From positions 172,481,718 to 172,545,717 of the forward strand of contig CM060704.1 in assembly GCA_030686995.1 (NCBI GenBank): 64,000 bases of DNA, in the 5' to 3' direction. Source of the DNA: Artemisia argyi (lineage: Eukaryota; Streptophyta; Magnoliopsida; Asterales; Asteraceae). A model generated the notes under the pieces. The model had not been told where the DNA came from. It was given only the letters and a program-made list of their open reading frames with translations, and did not search any database. The position numbers and the translations under genes are program-made. This document shows positions 47,409 through 59,989 of the stretch, in pieces (positions within the stretch are counted from its first letter, which is position 1; each line of letters starts with the position of its first letter).

Positions 47409-50400
47409 TTACTTTAGATAAGGATTAGGCACGATCATCTTGTACTTCCAATAGAAAGATGTGAGTTGCTCACGATACGCTAAAGCTACCTCAACGGGAT
47501 CACTTGCAGCCAGCGATAAGTGATGTGTTAACCTGTATAGGAATATGCAAACCCACACGCCACAGTCACTGTATGTAGGACCTTGTGTCGGCAGATTCTA
47601 CGCCCACCTAAAGGTTATACAATAGGTCGAGTGGTCAATGTTCTTCCTCTCTAGGACCTCACTTTCATACAGGTACAATGGGAGATGCTCAGCAAGAACA
47701 TTCATTCAGTTCTCCCACCACGGTCGTGCCTCTTCATCAGGATTTTCTGGTCCACCAAGGCTGTCATATAAGGTTATGACACCGGAACGAATATCAAGTT
47801 CTGCTAAAACCCAATGAACTTCTGTTTCGTTCACCGGGAAATAAATCTACAATTACAGGAAACAAAGTAAAAGTCATTTTCCAACAGCATGTACATTTAA
47901 AATAACATGAAATCCTATCCTAACAAATCGTATCGTACAACACAGTAAAGCCTACTGAACCGCACAGTGAATGCGGCCTAATCTAAGCTAGTCACAAACG
48001 AATTCAAACTGAACGCGGCCTATGCATCTAGCATGATACACCAAATAGAGTGGAATAGGAATTGTTACCTTCTGCACAGATTCCGCAAACCAAGGTACAC
48101 CGTAAGTAACCCCGTCAGCATAATACAAAGGCATTTCACAATTCAAGATGACGGTGCTGAAAAATGGGCTAACGGCAACCCAATCGGCATCGTGCGGTCT
48201 GAAGTGCATGATATACAAGACCCACAGTTCTATGTGCTAGAAAATACAAAATTGAAAAATTAATTTACAAGATTTGTACATATTTCAAGCATTTACAAAC
48301 TATAATATGAATATCAAAATGACATACCGCATCCGACAGCCAACCTTTCCTATTTCCATCTTTGCACAACAAAGCTGCCCAAAACGTCCAGTCCACCACA
48401 TTATCTGACCAAGGGAATGGGTAGAAAAGGTCCTTCTGTGTACGCAACACCAAGTTTATATCTCTAAAAGTGTTCACTCGGTTTGGTGGCGAGAATTTAG
48501 GACGAGTCAGATCCTGAAAGTTTTTGTATAAAGTATTATGGAATAACAATTATGGAAAAACAATTTGAATCTTGAATTAAATCACAATGTTTGTACCTCA
48601 TTCCATGGTTGTAGTTCAATCTCCTTTCCGTCAGCGCCCAGCAAAGTCTTCAATGTGTTTTTATACACCTTTTGCTTGCGCTTCCTTCGGACTCTGGGTG
48701 TAGTTGGTGGTGGTTCGGTAAAAGGATGTTGTAGGTACACACTCTTCTTCCTTTCACGACCAAATGGAACCTGAACAGTTTTAACCTTCTGATGGTCTTT
48801 AACAGCGTTAACAATTTCGACAACCGGCATGTCATTGTCAACTTTCAACATCTCCACCTGATTATCCCTTTCCATATCACCTACCCCCTGACTAGTTTCC
48901 TGAAAACAAAGTATGCCAATGCAAAGGAGATATAGTAAAGAATTTTAACCGATCAGTTGGTATAAAAAGGACTAAATTATCGATAACCTAAAACTATTTA
49001 ACGTATAATTACCGGAGGAGGGGTGAAACTAATCAAGTCCATCAAAGCATCTACTGCTACCAACCCTTCACTAGGCGATGGACATATATGTTGAACTTCT
49101 TCATCCACATGCATCATTTCATCAGCGTTATTATCCTTGACATCAATACAAAAAATAATCATTAATTAAATAATAAGAAAAGATATTATATAAAAGTAAA
49201 TAAAAACAATTAAGTTAGTTAGTGTCACACCTGTGAAGCATGAAGTCCGGAAACACCATCGACAGTAACATTTGTTACAAACTTATCAACACATACCGTC
49301 TTGCTTTCCAAACCATTATCACCATCAACTTGGTTGATCACACAATTGTTCACCCCATTCGTACTAGTTTCGAATACTCTCCCTGCATTACATTCGTCAA
49401 CCAAATCAGGCTTGTGTTTCTTAAGACTCTCGTCGACCAAATCATGCTTGTGTTTCTTAAGACTCTCGTCGACCAAACCATTCTTGTGTTTTTTAAGACT
49501 CTTATAAGCATCTTTAAAAGTATTGCTAACACTAATAGAAACATCAACCAAGTTATGGTTGTTCACAGAATCTGATAAATCCACCGATGCGTCCAACTTT
49601 TTCCTAACCCCCCCCCCCCCACCATTATGTTTGTTTAAAACATACTCAGCACCCACAGGTACATCAACCAAATTGTTACATCCGGTTTCACAACTCTTGA
49701 CACCATTACTAGCAATTACCGAATTTTGACCACCCGTTACAGCTTCACCAATCTTAAGCCCTATGCTTTCAGCTTTCTGAACCACTGTAGGAACAATATG
49801 AGGTTTCAGGAGTTCTTCAATTGCAGTCAATCGAGTACTGATAGCTTTGTAGTTCGTCAATTCGCGTTCCATATCTGCCAACTTCTTTACAAGTTCTGAT
49901 TTGCTCATACCATTCAACCCTTGATCACCAACCTCTGCATTCATCTCTTCTTCCTCCTCAGTATCTTCCTCAACAGGTTTACAAGTTCTGGCATGCACTT
50001 CATGCTTAACCTCTTTGATAACTTCCTGTTTAACACGTTTGGTAACAAATGTATGGCAAATCCTTGGGGCAAATTTTCTGCGTGCCAATGGTTTTGGAGT
50101 TTGGATGTTTGATGTCTCCAGTTGTTGGAAAAACTCAATACTGGATCGCCACCAAAGTGATTGGTTTTCGATAGATGTCGGCATGAGTTTGTTAAGAGGT
50201 TTGGTTGAATAAAATAAACGGTTGTAGTCAGATTTGGTAAACTTTGCATTATCACTCCAAGCTACACTGCGGGGAATAACATTATCTTCTTTTTTCCACC
50301 ATAACCTTGAGTTAGGAAAGCTTTCCAATACAAAAATCTGCAAACATAACAACAAAGGAGTGAAAGACAATTATTAAAAACCAAATAAAAACTATACAAA

Positions 50401-53040
50401 ATTTAAACTTAAAACAACTAAATTAAAATGAAAATATAAATTGCTGTTATGCTATGTAGGGACAGTATCAACATTTGGCCAAATTGGGTAAAAAATACAT
50501 TAATACACCCTAAAAACTAGACCCTAATAAGCAGATTTGAAAATGAGCAGTTTGAATAACAGCTTAATAATAAGCACTTTCAAGCAATTTTATTCAACCA
50601 AAACCTCACGATAGGCACACTCAACTTATTTATGTTGTTATCCAAGGTATGGACAGTATCAACATTTGGCCAAATTGGGTAAAAAAATTCATTCATAGAC
50701 CATTATTTGGTTCATAGTTTTTTAAAAAAAAACCTAAACTACACTAATCTAAAAACATAAAAACCAAAATGGTTATTTAATCTAAACTATTATTCTTATA
50801 ACAAACACCCCCTTAACTTGATAATTTGGCGTTTTAATCTACCCAACACTGATTTGGTTTAAAGTTTTTGAATACAAGTACATCATCGCTAAACTAGGTA
50901 AAAGGCTAATACAACATAAATTGAACAGCAGTCAACCTCAATACACAAATCTAAACTATGTAACTATATTATACAAACTTTAGTTACAATTGAAAGGATC
51001 AAAACATTTGCATGTCACTTAAATAGTATATATACTAACCTTCAAAGCAAACACAAATCCATACATCGAATATGTAGCGGTGTATGAGGGACCCACTTTC
51101 ATGTATTCTTCCAAATGCGTCTTTCTTTTCTTTGAAACAACATTGTAAACCCTGTCGTGAAATTCCCTCCACATATATTCCCCCCAAGGAAATGCATCCC
51201 ACGCATAAAAATCATCAACTAGGCAAAGTATATCGTTTGACATTACATGCCTAAGCTCTTGACCCATCAACACATAAACTAGTGCTAACAGCAGACATAG
51301 ACGCACGGCATCCTCATTTGACATTTTATTAAAAGTTTCACTTTGCAGAACCCTGATAAGATCATAACCCTTTATTCTTTCAATACCCGGAAAAACACGC
51401 TCACAAAAACCAGACACTAATTCCTCCAAATGTTTTAAACAGATCTTGCCGAATCTTAAACCAGTCATTAAACAAAACTCTCTCCTACCAAACTCTAGTC
51501 TATGTTTATCTATCTCAAAATACATGGGGGTTTCGAAGCTAGGGTTATCAATATGTTTTTGATGTTGAAGCCAACTTACCCTTAATGGTTGTAATTAAGT
51601 ACAACCTAGATCGGACAGTAACTTTTGCATTATAGACCTACATAAACAAAAAAAAAAAAAATAAAAAAAAAATTAAAAACCAATTAACATTAAAAATTAA
51701 TTTTAACAATAACAAACAACAATTTACGTTTAAGTTTCAGAATAATCACCAGTAACGAAGTTTAAACATAATAAACAAGAGCATAAACATTAGTAAAGAA
51801 GTCTAAGATACCCAAATCACGATTCATGTCTAAGAGACCCAAACAAGAGCATAAACATTAGTATGTCATCAAGATTCTATAAACAAACTTAAAAGGGTCG
51901 TCAGCAGATTTAAATAGGAAAAACCCTAAACATGTGGATAAAGTCTACAATTGCAACCCAAAATCCTAATCACGCTTCTAAACTTTAACTACCTGATGAA
52001 TAGTAACTAATCTAAATTCTACTAACTAACTACAACAACAGTACCCGATCCCACTAGTCTCGGCCGTGAGATATGATGTACACAGAAAGACCCGGCTTAG
52101 AAATTCTATTAACTAAATATGCATTAAATGTTAGCTAATCAAGAATCTATAAACAAACACATAACTTAGAATACTACAATTACAACAAACATCCTAATCA
52201 TGCTTAAACTATAAATACCCCATTAATATTCACTAATCGCAATTTAAACATCTTAAGATGGCCAGGGAAAAGTTTAGAAACGTCCACATGAATACTTATT
52301 AAGCCGTGCACATCATAGTCACAAAAGCTCGACTTTCTATATACTAAATACCAATCAAGATTCTATAAACAAGCTTACAATGATCATAAACAACTCAATA
52401 CAATCAACAACATCAATTAAAAAGATACCCTTATTCAAAAGCTAAACACTCATTGCCAAACAAACATTATATTCTAAAACGCTAAAAGCTACTAATCGCT
52501 CCAAATCTTGTCACAAAACACATCTAAAATTAATTTTAACAATAACAAACAACAATCTACGAATTTTTAAAAACCAATTAACATTAAAAAATACCAAAAT
52601 TAAAAATCAGAGGAACGATTAACCTAAAAAATTATTTCAACACTAACAAAAAAATAATAATTACGAATTTTATAAACCAATTAACATTAAAAATGCATTT
52701 TTAAACTAAAAAACACCAAAATTAAGAATCATACAAACGATTAACCTAAAAAATAATTTCAAACACTAAAAAAAAATATAATTACGAATTTTATAAACCA
52801 ATTAACATTAAAAATGCATTTTTAAATTAAAAACCACCAAAATTAAGAATCATAGAAACGTACGCTTTGCCGTCTCCACGTCTCTTGTACCAGTTCTTGT
52901 TCTTCTTCTTGTTCAGGATTCGCCTAAATCAAGTAAATACACAAAATTATATTAAAATATAACCACAAAAATCGTAACAACAACCGGGTAAAAATCATAA
53001 AATGTTAACTTACGGTTTGACGTCTCTTCTTCTTCTCCAT
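47409..53040 (-). pseudogene. DUF1985-Ulp1 (C48) protease gene B of MULE-2
   Basis: Exons (minus): 53040-53014 (ATG), 52923-52864, 51637-51040, 50337-49231, 49135-49013, 48899-48597, 48513-48328, 48236-48069, 47846-47409 (TAA). All donors and acceptors are canonical. DUF1985 shows FGRREFCLMTGLRFG, WDAFPWGEYMW and VIPRSVAW; exon 4 is long, with three tandem SLKKHK-type 11-residue repeats, a Gly run and acidic stretches. The Ulp1 domain has His in EVHWVLAEL, Asp in LYDSLGG, and Gln/Cys in TQGPTYSDCGVW. Lesions: stops in exon 3 near 51540, with part of DUF1985 missing against gene A; TGA 47706-47708 and TAG 47598-47600 in the protease exon. Intron positions match gene A, so the two are paralogues. 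The start lies just inside the right TIR. Confidence 0.82.
52527..52862. repeat. AT-rich tandem repeats, about 103-121 bp period
   Basis: Units share AACCAATTAACATTAAAAAT, ATTACGAATTTTATAAACC and AACGATTAACCTAAAAAAT. Three units are clear; a related single unit lies near 51660-51735. The array is in intron 2 of Ulp1 gene B. Confidence 0.7.
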
Positions 53041-53191
53041 GTAACACCAATTGGTATAGATCCGCCAATGTGTGTGTTTTTGTGTGTGTTTTTTCTAGAT
53101 CTAGGTTTGAATAGTAGGAATAGTATTAGCGCGATAACCGAGACGTTAAATTATTAAAAAACTTAGAATAGTAAAAATATTATTATTAAAC

Positions 53192-53480
53192 GGCTTGCGT
53201 TCCTTCCCCATGCAATCTAAGAAAGATTGCGTGCCGCCAGTCGCACACTAGTACAAGTAGCACAGCCGTCAGTCGCACACCATATTCGAATAAAACAAAA
53301 TAGCAGTGGGGTCAGCAAATAGTTGATATGATAGTGGGGTAATGCCACGTGTCGCACAATGTATGGAGTCGCAAAGTAGCACAAGTCGCACATGACCAAA
53401 ATTGAAACTTGTATGAAAATTGACTCAATTGTGATGTAAAATTCGATTTTAGGCCTACGGCCTACAATTGGAATTTTCCC
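53192..53480. repeat. Right TIR of MULE-2
   Basis: Inverse of the left TIR, 289 bp. It has four intact GTCGCACA copies and one mutated copy (GTCGCAAA). The 7-bp surplus is a duplicated GGCCTAC phrase near 53452-53464. Confidence 0.95.
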
Positions 53481-53489
53481 TGACTATTA

Positions 53490-54339
53490 ACCCTTATCAT
53501 ATATAATAAAAAGAATCAAGTCGATCTTGATATGCCAATCATTTTTCAAGCTCATGCTTGAAATATAAGTATGATCAAACTTGAAGTAAGTTTGGAGCTC
53601 TCAACTTTAAGAAGACAATTCAAGCTTGAACGTTGAAGCTCGATCGAGTTTTGAGTCCACGTTTTAGTCGAATCGAAACACATCGAAATGGTACCAGCCG
53701 TACTTAATAATAGAAGGATTTGGCAATCGAATTCGAGTTTGGTGATCTGCTTGATTACACCCCTTTCATTGATGCAAATGAGGATGGCAATTCACGGTTC
53801 AAATGGATTTAAGAAAATTGTTAATTGAGAAGATAATCATTTATCTAGAATAAAATCTTTAAGGTGCATTGCTTTTCAGCCAAATGGTGTAATAGTGAAA
53901 GCTATGTGAACTTTTTTTTAGATTCGCACATCATTTTTTTTATTATTATTTCACCATTTTGTACAATATTGTAATGCACAGAGAGTACACAGTATAACAC
54001 TCTGATGCACTGAGTGTGGTGAAATAATAAAAAAGAAATTGTGTGTGAATCACCACCCTTTTTTTACCATCCATTGACATTTCAGTGATTCATATACTCC
54101 GTACAACTTAATATAAACAAATGAAATTTGTATACAAACCTCAATACATGCATTGTCACCTCTGGTGATTCATATAACATGTTTACAGTAGATCAGTATG
54201 TTCTGATTTCTTAAATAACAAGCCGATAAAATTAGTCCACGCAGAAAGCCAGACAATACATACAAACAGATGAAAATTACATTAACCACCCTTACACATT
54301 TGCAAGCGCCTACAGTGCTAAACTCGAGCTTAAAACATT
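53490..54339. other. Intergenic spacer with a foldback MITE
   Basis: No gene seen. The inverted pair 53921-53956 and 54016-54051 (GATTCGCACATCA... against the complement of ...TTGTGTGTGAATC) makes a short element of about 130 bp. The rest is AT-rich and probably includes the RIF1 3' UTR. Confidence 0.45.
53921..54051. repeat. Foldback MITE
   Basis: Arms of about 36 bp read GATTCGCACATCATTTTTTT...ATTTCACCA and its near-complement, with about 60 bp between. No target duplication was identified. Confidence 0.55.
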
Positions 54340-57300
54340 TCACGGTTTCTTTTTCAGCATCTCCAAAATAAATTCCACATTCCTCACATCTTGGCTATCT
54401 TCTTGTGACTCATCTTCAGTCCCTTGAGAAAAGTCAACGCTTGTATAAGTCCGGACCCCGGGCCCACGCCCTTCACAATCATTTGACCTGCCTTGTTGTG
54501 CGCGTCTCACTTCCTTTTGACGCTCGGTTAATTCCAACCTTTTCCTTTTAGACCCGTTAGACCCCGAACCATTCACTAGCTCTACTCTTTTCACACACCG
54601 GTTTAATGTTGTGGTGATTTTGTGTTTCTGCGGAGGACTAACAGAAGCATCTATTCGCGAGTATCTTTTTCCGCAAAGGTTTATTTTCCCATTTCTTGAC
54701 AGTTTGTCTAGAACAGGAAGTAAGATTTGAGGGTAGTCTAGTTTGGTTTGTTCACCGAATGTAGAATTCCAAAAGGCAATGGTGGGATCAGTGACTGACG
54801 AATTTGGGTGATCAAGAGTTGCTGCAAGTAGGGTCGCTTGGAGATTGAGTAAGGTTGCGTTGAAGTTTATCGGTGGCCAACTGTTTTGCAAACATTTAAG
54901 TGTTGTGATCCATAACTTACGGAGTTCAGAAACTGTATCCTCATGGTGTAGTTCATGATCGGATAGCCATTGAAGTAATGGAGCTGATATAATCTGAATC
55001 ATTAAATGAAAAGAAAGTAGTGGGTTAGAGAAAGAAGAAAAAATTGTTACTAAAAGACGTTTTAATTGTTACTATTTGTTATGGCAGTAACACACATATC
55101 ATATGAAAGTCTGAAGGAAAATACGAACCTCAATGAAGGGAATGATATCCTCTTCAAAATGAAAAGATTCCACGACACGTACCAATGAGGAGAAGACCCT
55201 GATATAAGTTCACCGTTAGATGAAAACAAAGTAAATATCGAATGAAATTGTTAAATGCTTCCAATGACAAATTAACAGGACTTGAATCTTTTTAACCCAC
55301 CTGGAAGTCGTATCTAGTGTCTGAAGGTTTACTTTCGCCTCGGCGTATGATACACTTAAAAACCTACACAAGGGAAAAAAATTGATTATTTGAAAAGATG
55401 ATCACAAGAAATAAAAGTATCGAAAACTATGTTCTGCTGACCTTGCAGCACACTGCAGGCTCGTCTTGGTGCAACGGTGTCTTGTTTGATCACCATCATT
55501 GTTATTATTTCGACATGCATCTGATGGTTTAAGACTATTTTCAAGAACATATATTATGGCATCCCCACACAAGGAAAGATATTCAAAACCCCGAGTCTTT
55601 TCTAACAGATCAGCCTTCAAATAGTCTTCGAGAAACCGATCAAAAACTGGAAACATATTTTCAAAGCACTGGGAAGACACGTAAAGTGACTCCCATGGTT
55701 CAGAGATTTGTACAAAATCAAGTTTCTTTTGTGAACCCGATGAGAAAACAATAAAAGGGTAAGCCAAGAAATGAGAGATGACAAGATCTCGAGTGTCGTC
55801 AAGCTCAGAGTTACCATCTTTATGATCTTTCAGGCAATTTGCTATCACGATCCAGTAATTTAAGCAATCAGGTACCAAGAATTTGTACAATAAACAAGTC
55901 AACGTGTTGAGAATCTCAAAAGAATCATATGAAGCTAGCAATGAAGTCACATAGCTCGACAGTTTCTGTTCATCTAAAGCTGAGTCGACCATGGTATGGA
56001 AATAGAGCACTATAAGACACACTAGAGGTGAAATCGTCATTATCTCTGTCAATTGATTCAAGTTTTCCGTGTACTTGGTGTCAAGTTCCATCTTGTATAG
56101 AGGAGATCCCAAAATCGACGGCTGTAATTCCTCGGTAACGATCCCAATAAAGTCAAACTTTTGACTAATACCACTTTCAGATATCTTCTTCAGACATGTA
56201 ATAATAGCATTGAAACATGTCATAATCTCACTAAAAGGAACATCTGAGCTTTTTAAATTTAGCTGTACTCCTTTTAATGAAGAACGGATTATTTTTAACG
56301 CAGCATCACACCCTACCGCCCCATGACTAATGAAAACGTCAACCATTTTGACAAAAAAGCCAAACTGACTTAAATTCCAAGGCATCCATTTGATGGGGTA
56401 GTTTGATTCAGTATTTACATCTGTTTTTCTTGCAAAAGCGTAGTTATCAAGAAGATCCAAGCAGAAATTCCATGACCAGATGTTTTTATCATCGGGTCCT
56501 GCTTGAAAGACCACTTCGAGTATAGGGTTTAAAACGGTTTTGATGACTGAAGGGTGGTTGACAAAGATATCGAACTTGTGGAGCAGATATTGCCACGTAT
56601 TCAAGCAGGATAAGTGAACTGATGTATCACATTTGCTTGACATGATTCCGACTAGGGGTGTCATAATTAGTTTAATGCTCTTGGTTAATCCATTGGCTTC
56701 AAAAAAATCTTCATTTGCAGCTTTTGTTGCAGATTCTTGTGTTGGCAGAATGATCAGAGCATCAATTAAGGCTTCCCATGCAATCTGCAAGAGATGTGAC
56801 GAAATGAGTCGGTCAGTCAGAGAAAAAAGGAGTGAACTGTCATCCAATCCAGCACTTTTCTAATGATATTTAAGTCTACGTCCTTTTACACGACCTGTTT
56901 TCAGCCATATTAAGCATTACCTGCGTAGCAATCTTGACTTGTGGGTCACTGTCAGGAAACGTCTGTTCCGGGATTTTTAGTAGCTGATTAATTAAGTGCC
57001 TATTTTTAATTGCATATGATCCAATTAGACGAGTAAACCACCCCCATGCTTGCATTGCTTGAATCTTTTTTCCTTCTTTTAACAGCTCCTCCAGTGCAGG
57101 AAGTAGTTTCCTCTTAACATCCACAACAAGTGCCTGCTCAAACGATATAATATGCTCATTAAAAAACCAAAGACTATAAAACATGTTCCCATGAAAAGAG
57201 TATACGGATGTGCTTTTTGAAAGTGATTATGTAACTATATATAAATCCGGATTAGAAGCTGAATCTATTTACCTAAACATCAATAAATGCGACTACTAGT

Positions 57301-59594
57301 CGCAATAATCAGTTTCAAAACAGTAAGCCAAACACCCCTGCTACTAAGATCACAGAATAAGGAGTCATACTAGAACAACCTTTTATTCATAGTATGTACT
57401 GTAAACTGTAGTTTTTTTCTTTTCTTCAAGTACCTTGGAGAGAGCAATCGGAGGGGGATATATTGTCGATTTAATTTTCAGTAAACATCTTTCCGACATG
57501 TCTTTCTCCCTTTTGTCGGCACTAACGAGCCTTCTGTATATTGGAGGAGCCCATACATTCGATGTTTCTCTCATCTTTTCATTCACTTGAGTTGCCAGCT
57601 TCATGACAGCCTGCACCAGTAGCCGTTATTACCAAATGATAGTGTAAATACAAAACAATATAAAGACATTAACCAAATTTGACCATATTGTCATACCTGC
57701 ATGGCCTCAAAAGTTGTTGATAGAGATCCAGCTGGATTGTCGAGAGCATGAACTACTGCCCGTACCAAAGATTCAATATGAGCATTCAAGAACGTTGCAT
57801 CTAGTTGTTGAACAGATATGCACCATACTCCTAAATTACAAACAGTCTGCAATTGAAGTGGTAAAGACTTAAAGTCAGTAAACTTTTACCAAGTAATCGT
57901 AGATAATATATTTCAAGCTAAAGGCATATTCAACCTTAATTCGAGTAGACAAAATAACCTTTTCCAAAGAACTTAGAACCATGCCAGCATCATCTCCTGC
58001 CAACATATAAACAAAGTTTAGCGGTAGAAGCACATCCAAACAACATTTCTTGCAATATATTCATACATTTTTATTATAGCTGATTATATGATTTTATATG
58101 TCTTGCGTCACTTTCCCAACGATCCTCCAATAGACCCCTCAATGAAATGACATAATACCACTATTTTTTGGGGGGTAACCATGGTTTCTGACCTTTTGGC
58201 CGACTAATCCACTGGGTTGTAACCCACCGCCACACAGACTCAAACCAGGTAAAGCCCTACCTTTTCAGGAGGTTGGCGTTGCCACTTCAGGGTTGTTTGC
58301 AGCTAGCAGGAATTGAACTTGAGACCTCACACATCTTAGAGTGATAGTCACAAGTCCTTTTGCCACTTGGCCACCCCTGAGTGGTTAATATAAACTATTT
58401 TCCAAATTCTACTAACAAAAATGAGTTAATGAACTACTAACAGAATGCAAAAATAAACTACTTTATGAGGCTAATTGAATTATCGATCTATGTACCCGAG
58501 ATACCAGCAACAATAGATGGATGATAAATCATGAACCCCATACACTTCAAAGCCTGTGCAGCACTGTAATTAGACACACACATTAGTAATAAGCACCAAG
58601 AGGGTGTTTGTTTAAGTATATTTTCTGGCTTACGCCCATGTATGGTTTTGGATTATGTCTTATAAGCCCAATTTTCTCTAGCTTATTTTGAAACTTGTGG
58701 GCTTATATAAGCTTAATAAAATTATATAAACTCATACATTTCAAAATAAGCGGGAAAAATGGGCTTATAAAACATAAGCTGAAATCACATAAGCTCGTAA
58801 GCTTAGAACTTAGGGGTGTTTGTCTAAACTTATGTTTTGGGCTTAGGCTTATATATTTCATAAGCGGCATATATAACAAATAAGCTCATTAGCCCATGTT
58901 TAGTGTTTGGCTTAACTTATTATAATTTATGAACTAAAACGTGTAACTATTAACTGAGGGTAAAAAGGTCTTTTATATTATATATATAAGCTCACCCCTT
59001 CTCAAATAAGCCACAAAAGTTGGGCTTATCAAAACGGGAATTGATACTCACACCAAATAAATTGATGCACACACCACAATATCACATCACTAATGCATAT
59101 GTTACAACACGGTATGTGCATAATTGGCTTGTGAGTATCAATTAATTATGCTTATTTTTGTTAAATACGCTAATAAGCTCATAAATAAGCTAATTCTTTG
59201 GCTTATAAGCGTGTGTGATTTGGCTTATGTTTCATAAGCCCATTTTGGGGGTGTTTGGATCAGCTTATTTTTCGGGCTTATGAGCTTATTTGATTTTGGA
59301 TAAGCTCATAAGCTCAATTTTTCTAGCTTATGAGCTTATCAAGTTTAGCTTATGGACTTCCATAAGATCATAAATAAGCTCATAAGTTGGAAAAAAGAGC
59401 TTATGGGCTATTCCAAATTCCAATAAGCTCATAAGCCCGAAAAATAGGCTAATCCAAGCACCCCCTTTGTCCGGCTTATTTTGAAACTTGTCCGCTTATA
59501 TAAGCTTAATAAACTTACATAAACTCAAAATAAGCCGAAAATATTGGCTTACGAAACATAAGCCAAAACCACACTTAAAAGTAAGCTTTAAACC

Positions 59595-59628
<34 letters not shown>

Positions 59629-59884
59629 ATAGCAACAACATCAAAATAATAAACTAAAAACCTTACATTTCCTCATCATCATCTGAAACATCACCCACCA
59701 TTAACTCCAAAAAAGCATGACACGAATCATCCATCATTTTAAGAATATTTTCATCACTAACTGACTGTTCTTGAAGCTGCAATAAAGTCGAATAAAGGTT
59801 CGATTTTTCTGATTTTGAGTTGGAATTAACACAAGATAACAAAAGGGTTTTCATTTCGTTCAATTGGGTTGCTAAATCACCCAT
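54340..59884 (-). CDS. RIF1: RIF1-like (telomere-associated protein RIF1) homologue
   Basis: Ten exons join in frame: 59884-59667, 58563-58496, 57996-57935, 57846-57697, 57610-57434, 57133-56921, 56784-55442, 55363-55301, 55198-55129, 54993-54340; about 1005 aa. RIF1 controls replication timing by bringing PP1 phosphatase to origins in yeast and animals. The Rif1 N-terminal HEAT-like region is recognisable: NPAGSLSTTFEAMQ, VWAPPIYRRLV, LPALEELLKEGKKIQAMQAW, DPQVKIATQ|IAWEALIDAL. The C-terminus has KRKR (about 937-940) as a possible nuclear signal, and RNVEF (992-996), which fits the [RK]x(0-1)[VI]x[FW] PP1-docking pattern. All junctions are canonical and I see no lesion. An E2F site lies about 100 bp upstream. 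Confidence 0.88.
58163..58381 (-). mobile_element. tRNA-derived SINE in RIF1 intron
   Basis: In reverse orientation it shows an A-box-like GTGGCCAAGTGG and a B-box-like GTCTCAAGTTCAATTCC, then the shared body phrase GTGGATTAGTCGGCCAAAAG. It is related to the SINE at 15118-15293 but is longer in the middle. Flanking ACTATTTT occurs on both sides but not directly at the ends, so the duplication is uncertain. Confidence 0.65.
59247..59465. mobile_element. MITE with GGGGGTGTTTGGAT termini
   Basis: A 219-bp unit whose ends GGGGGTGTTTGGATCAGC and the inverse of GGATTAGCC...CACCCCC pair over about 40 bp with few mismatches. TTT on both sides could be a 3-bp duplication (Tourist/PIF-Harbinger style), but this is weak. 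Confidence 0.65.
59596..59626. repeat. 31-base C homopolymer
   Basis: An uninterrupted C run (G on the RIF1 strand), 41 bp inside intron 1 from the exon 1 donor. Length may be affected by sequencing or assembly error. Confidence 0.9.
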
Positions 59885-59980
59885 CTTTTTTAAAAAAAAA
59901 TTAAGGGGTTTTTTATGGGTCGATTTTTGGCTCAGATGAACCCTAATTTGTTTCAAAGAGGGGTTTTTGTTGGCTTCAAT

Positions 59981-59988
59981 TTTCGCGC
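59981..59988. promoter_or_regulatory. E2F-type site upstream of RIF1
   Basis: TTTCGCGC matches the E2F consensus TTTSSCGC and lies 97 bp before the RIF1 start codon. E2F sites drive S-phase genes in plants, which suits a replication-timing factor. Function is inferred from position and consensus only. Confidence 0.6.
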
Positions 59989-59989
59989 C

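Larger units (their letters stand above)
35927..53480. mobile_element. MULE-2, 17.55-kb Mutator-like element with two Ulp1 genes
   Basis: Terminal inverted repeats (35927-36208 and 53192-53480) are almost identical and start GGGAAAATTCCAATTG. The flanking 9-mers TAACTATTA (35918-35926) and TGACTATTA (53481-53489) match at 8 of 9 positions, the MULE target-duplication length. Inside: a 118-aa orphan ORF, DUF1985-Ulp1 gene A (+), a transposase gene (-), a coiled-coil ORF (+), a GRF-finger/TM gene (+), and DUF1985-Ulp1 gene B (-). MULEs carrying Ulp1-like proteases are known (Kaonashi type in Arabidopsis). Two such genes facing inward plus three extra small genes make this an unusually complete and large example. 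Stops and lost splice sites in the large genes indicate current immobility unless helped in trans. Confidence 0.9.
58564..59666. repeat. RIF1 intron 1 filled by nested palindromic MITEs
   Basis: The intron is dominated by repeated ATAAGCTCATAAGC and GGCTTAT phrases in both orientations. At least one clean MITE (59247-59465) is inserted into an older related one. A 31-C run lies next to the exon 1 donor. Confidence 0.6.
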
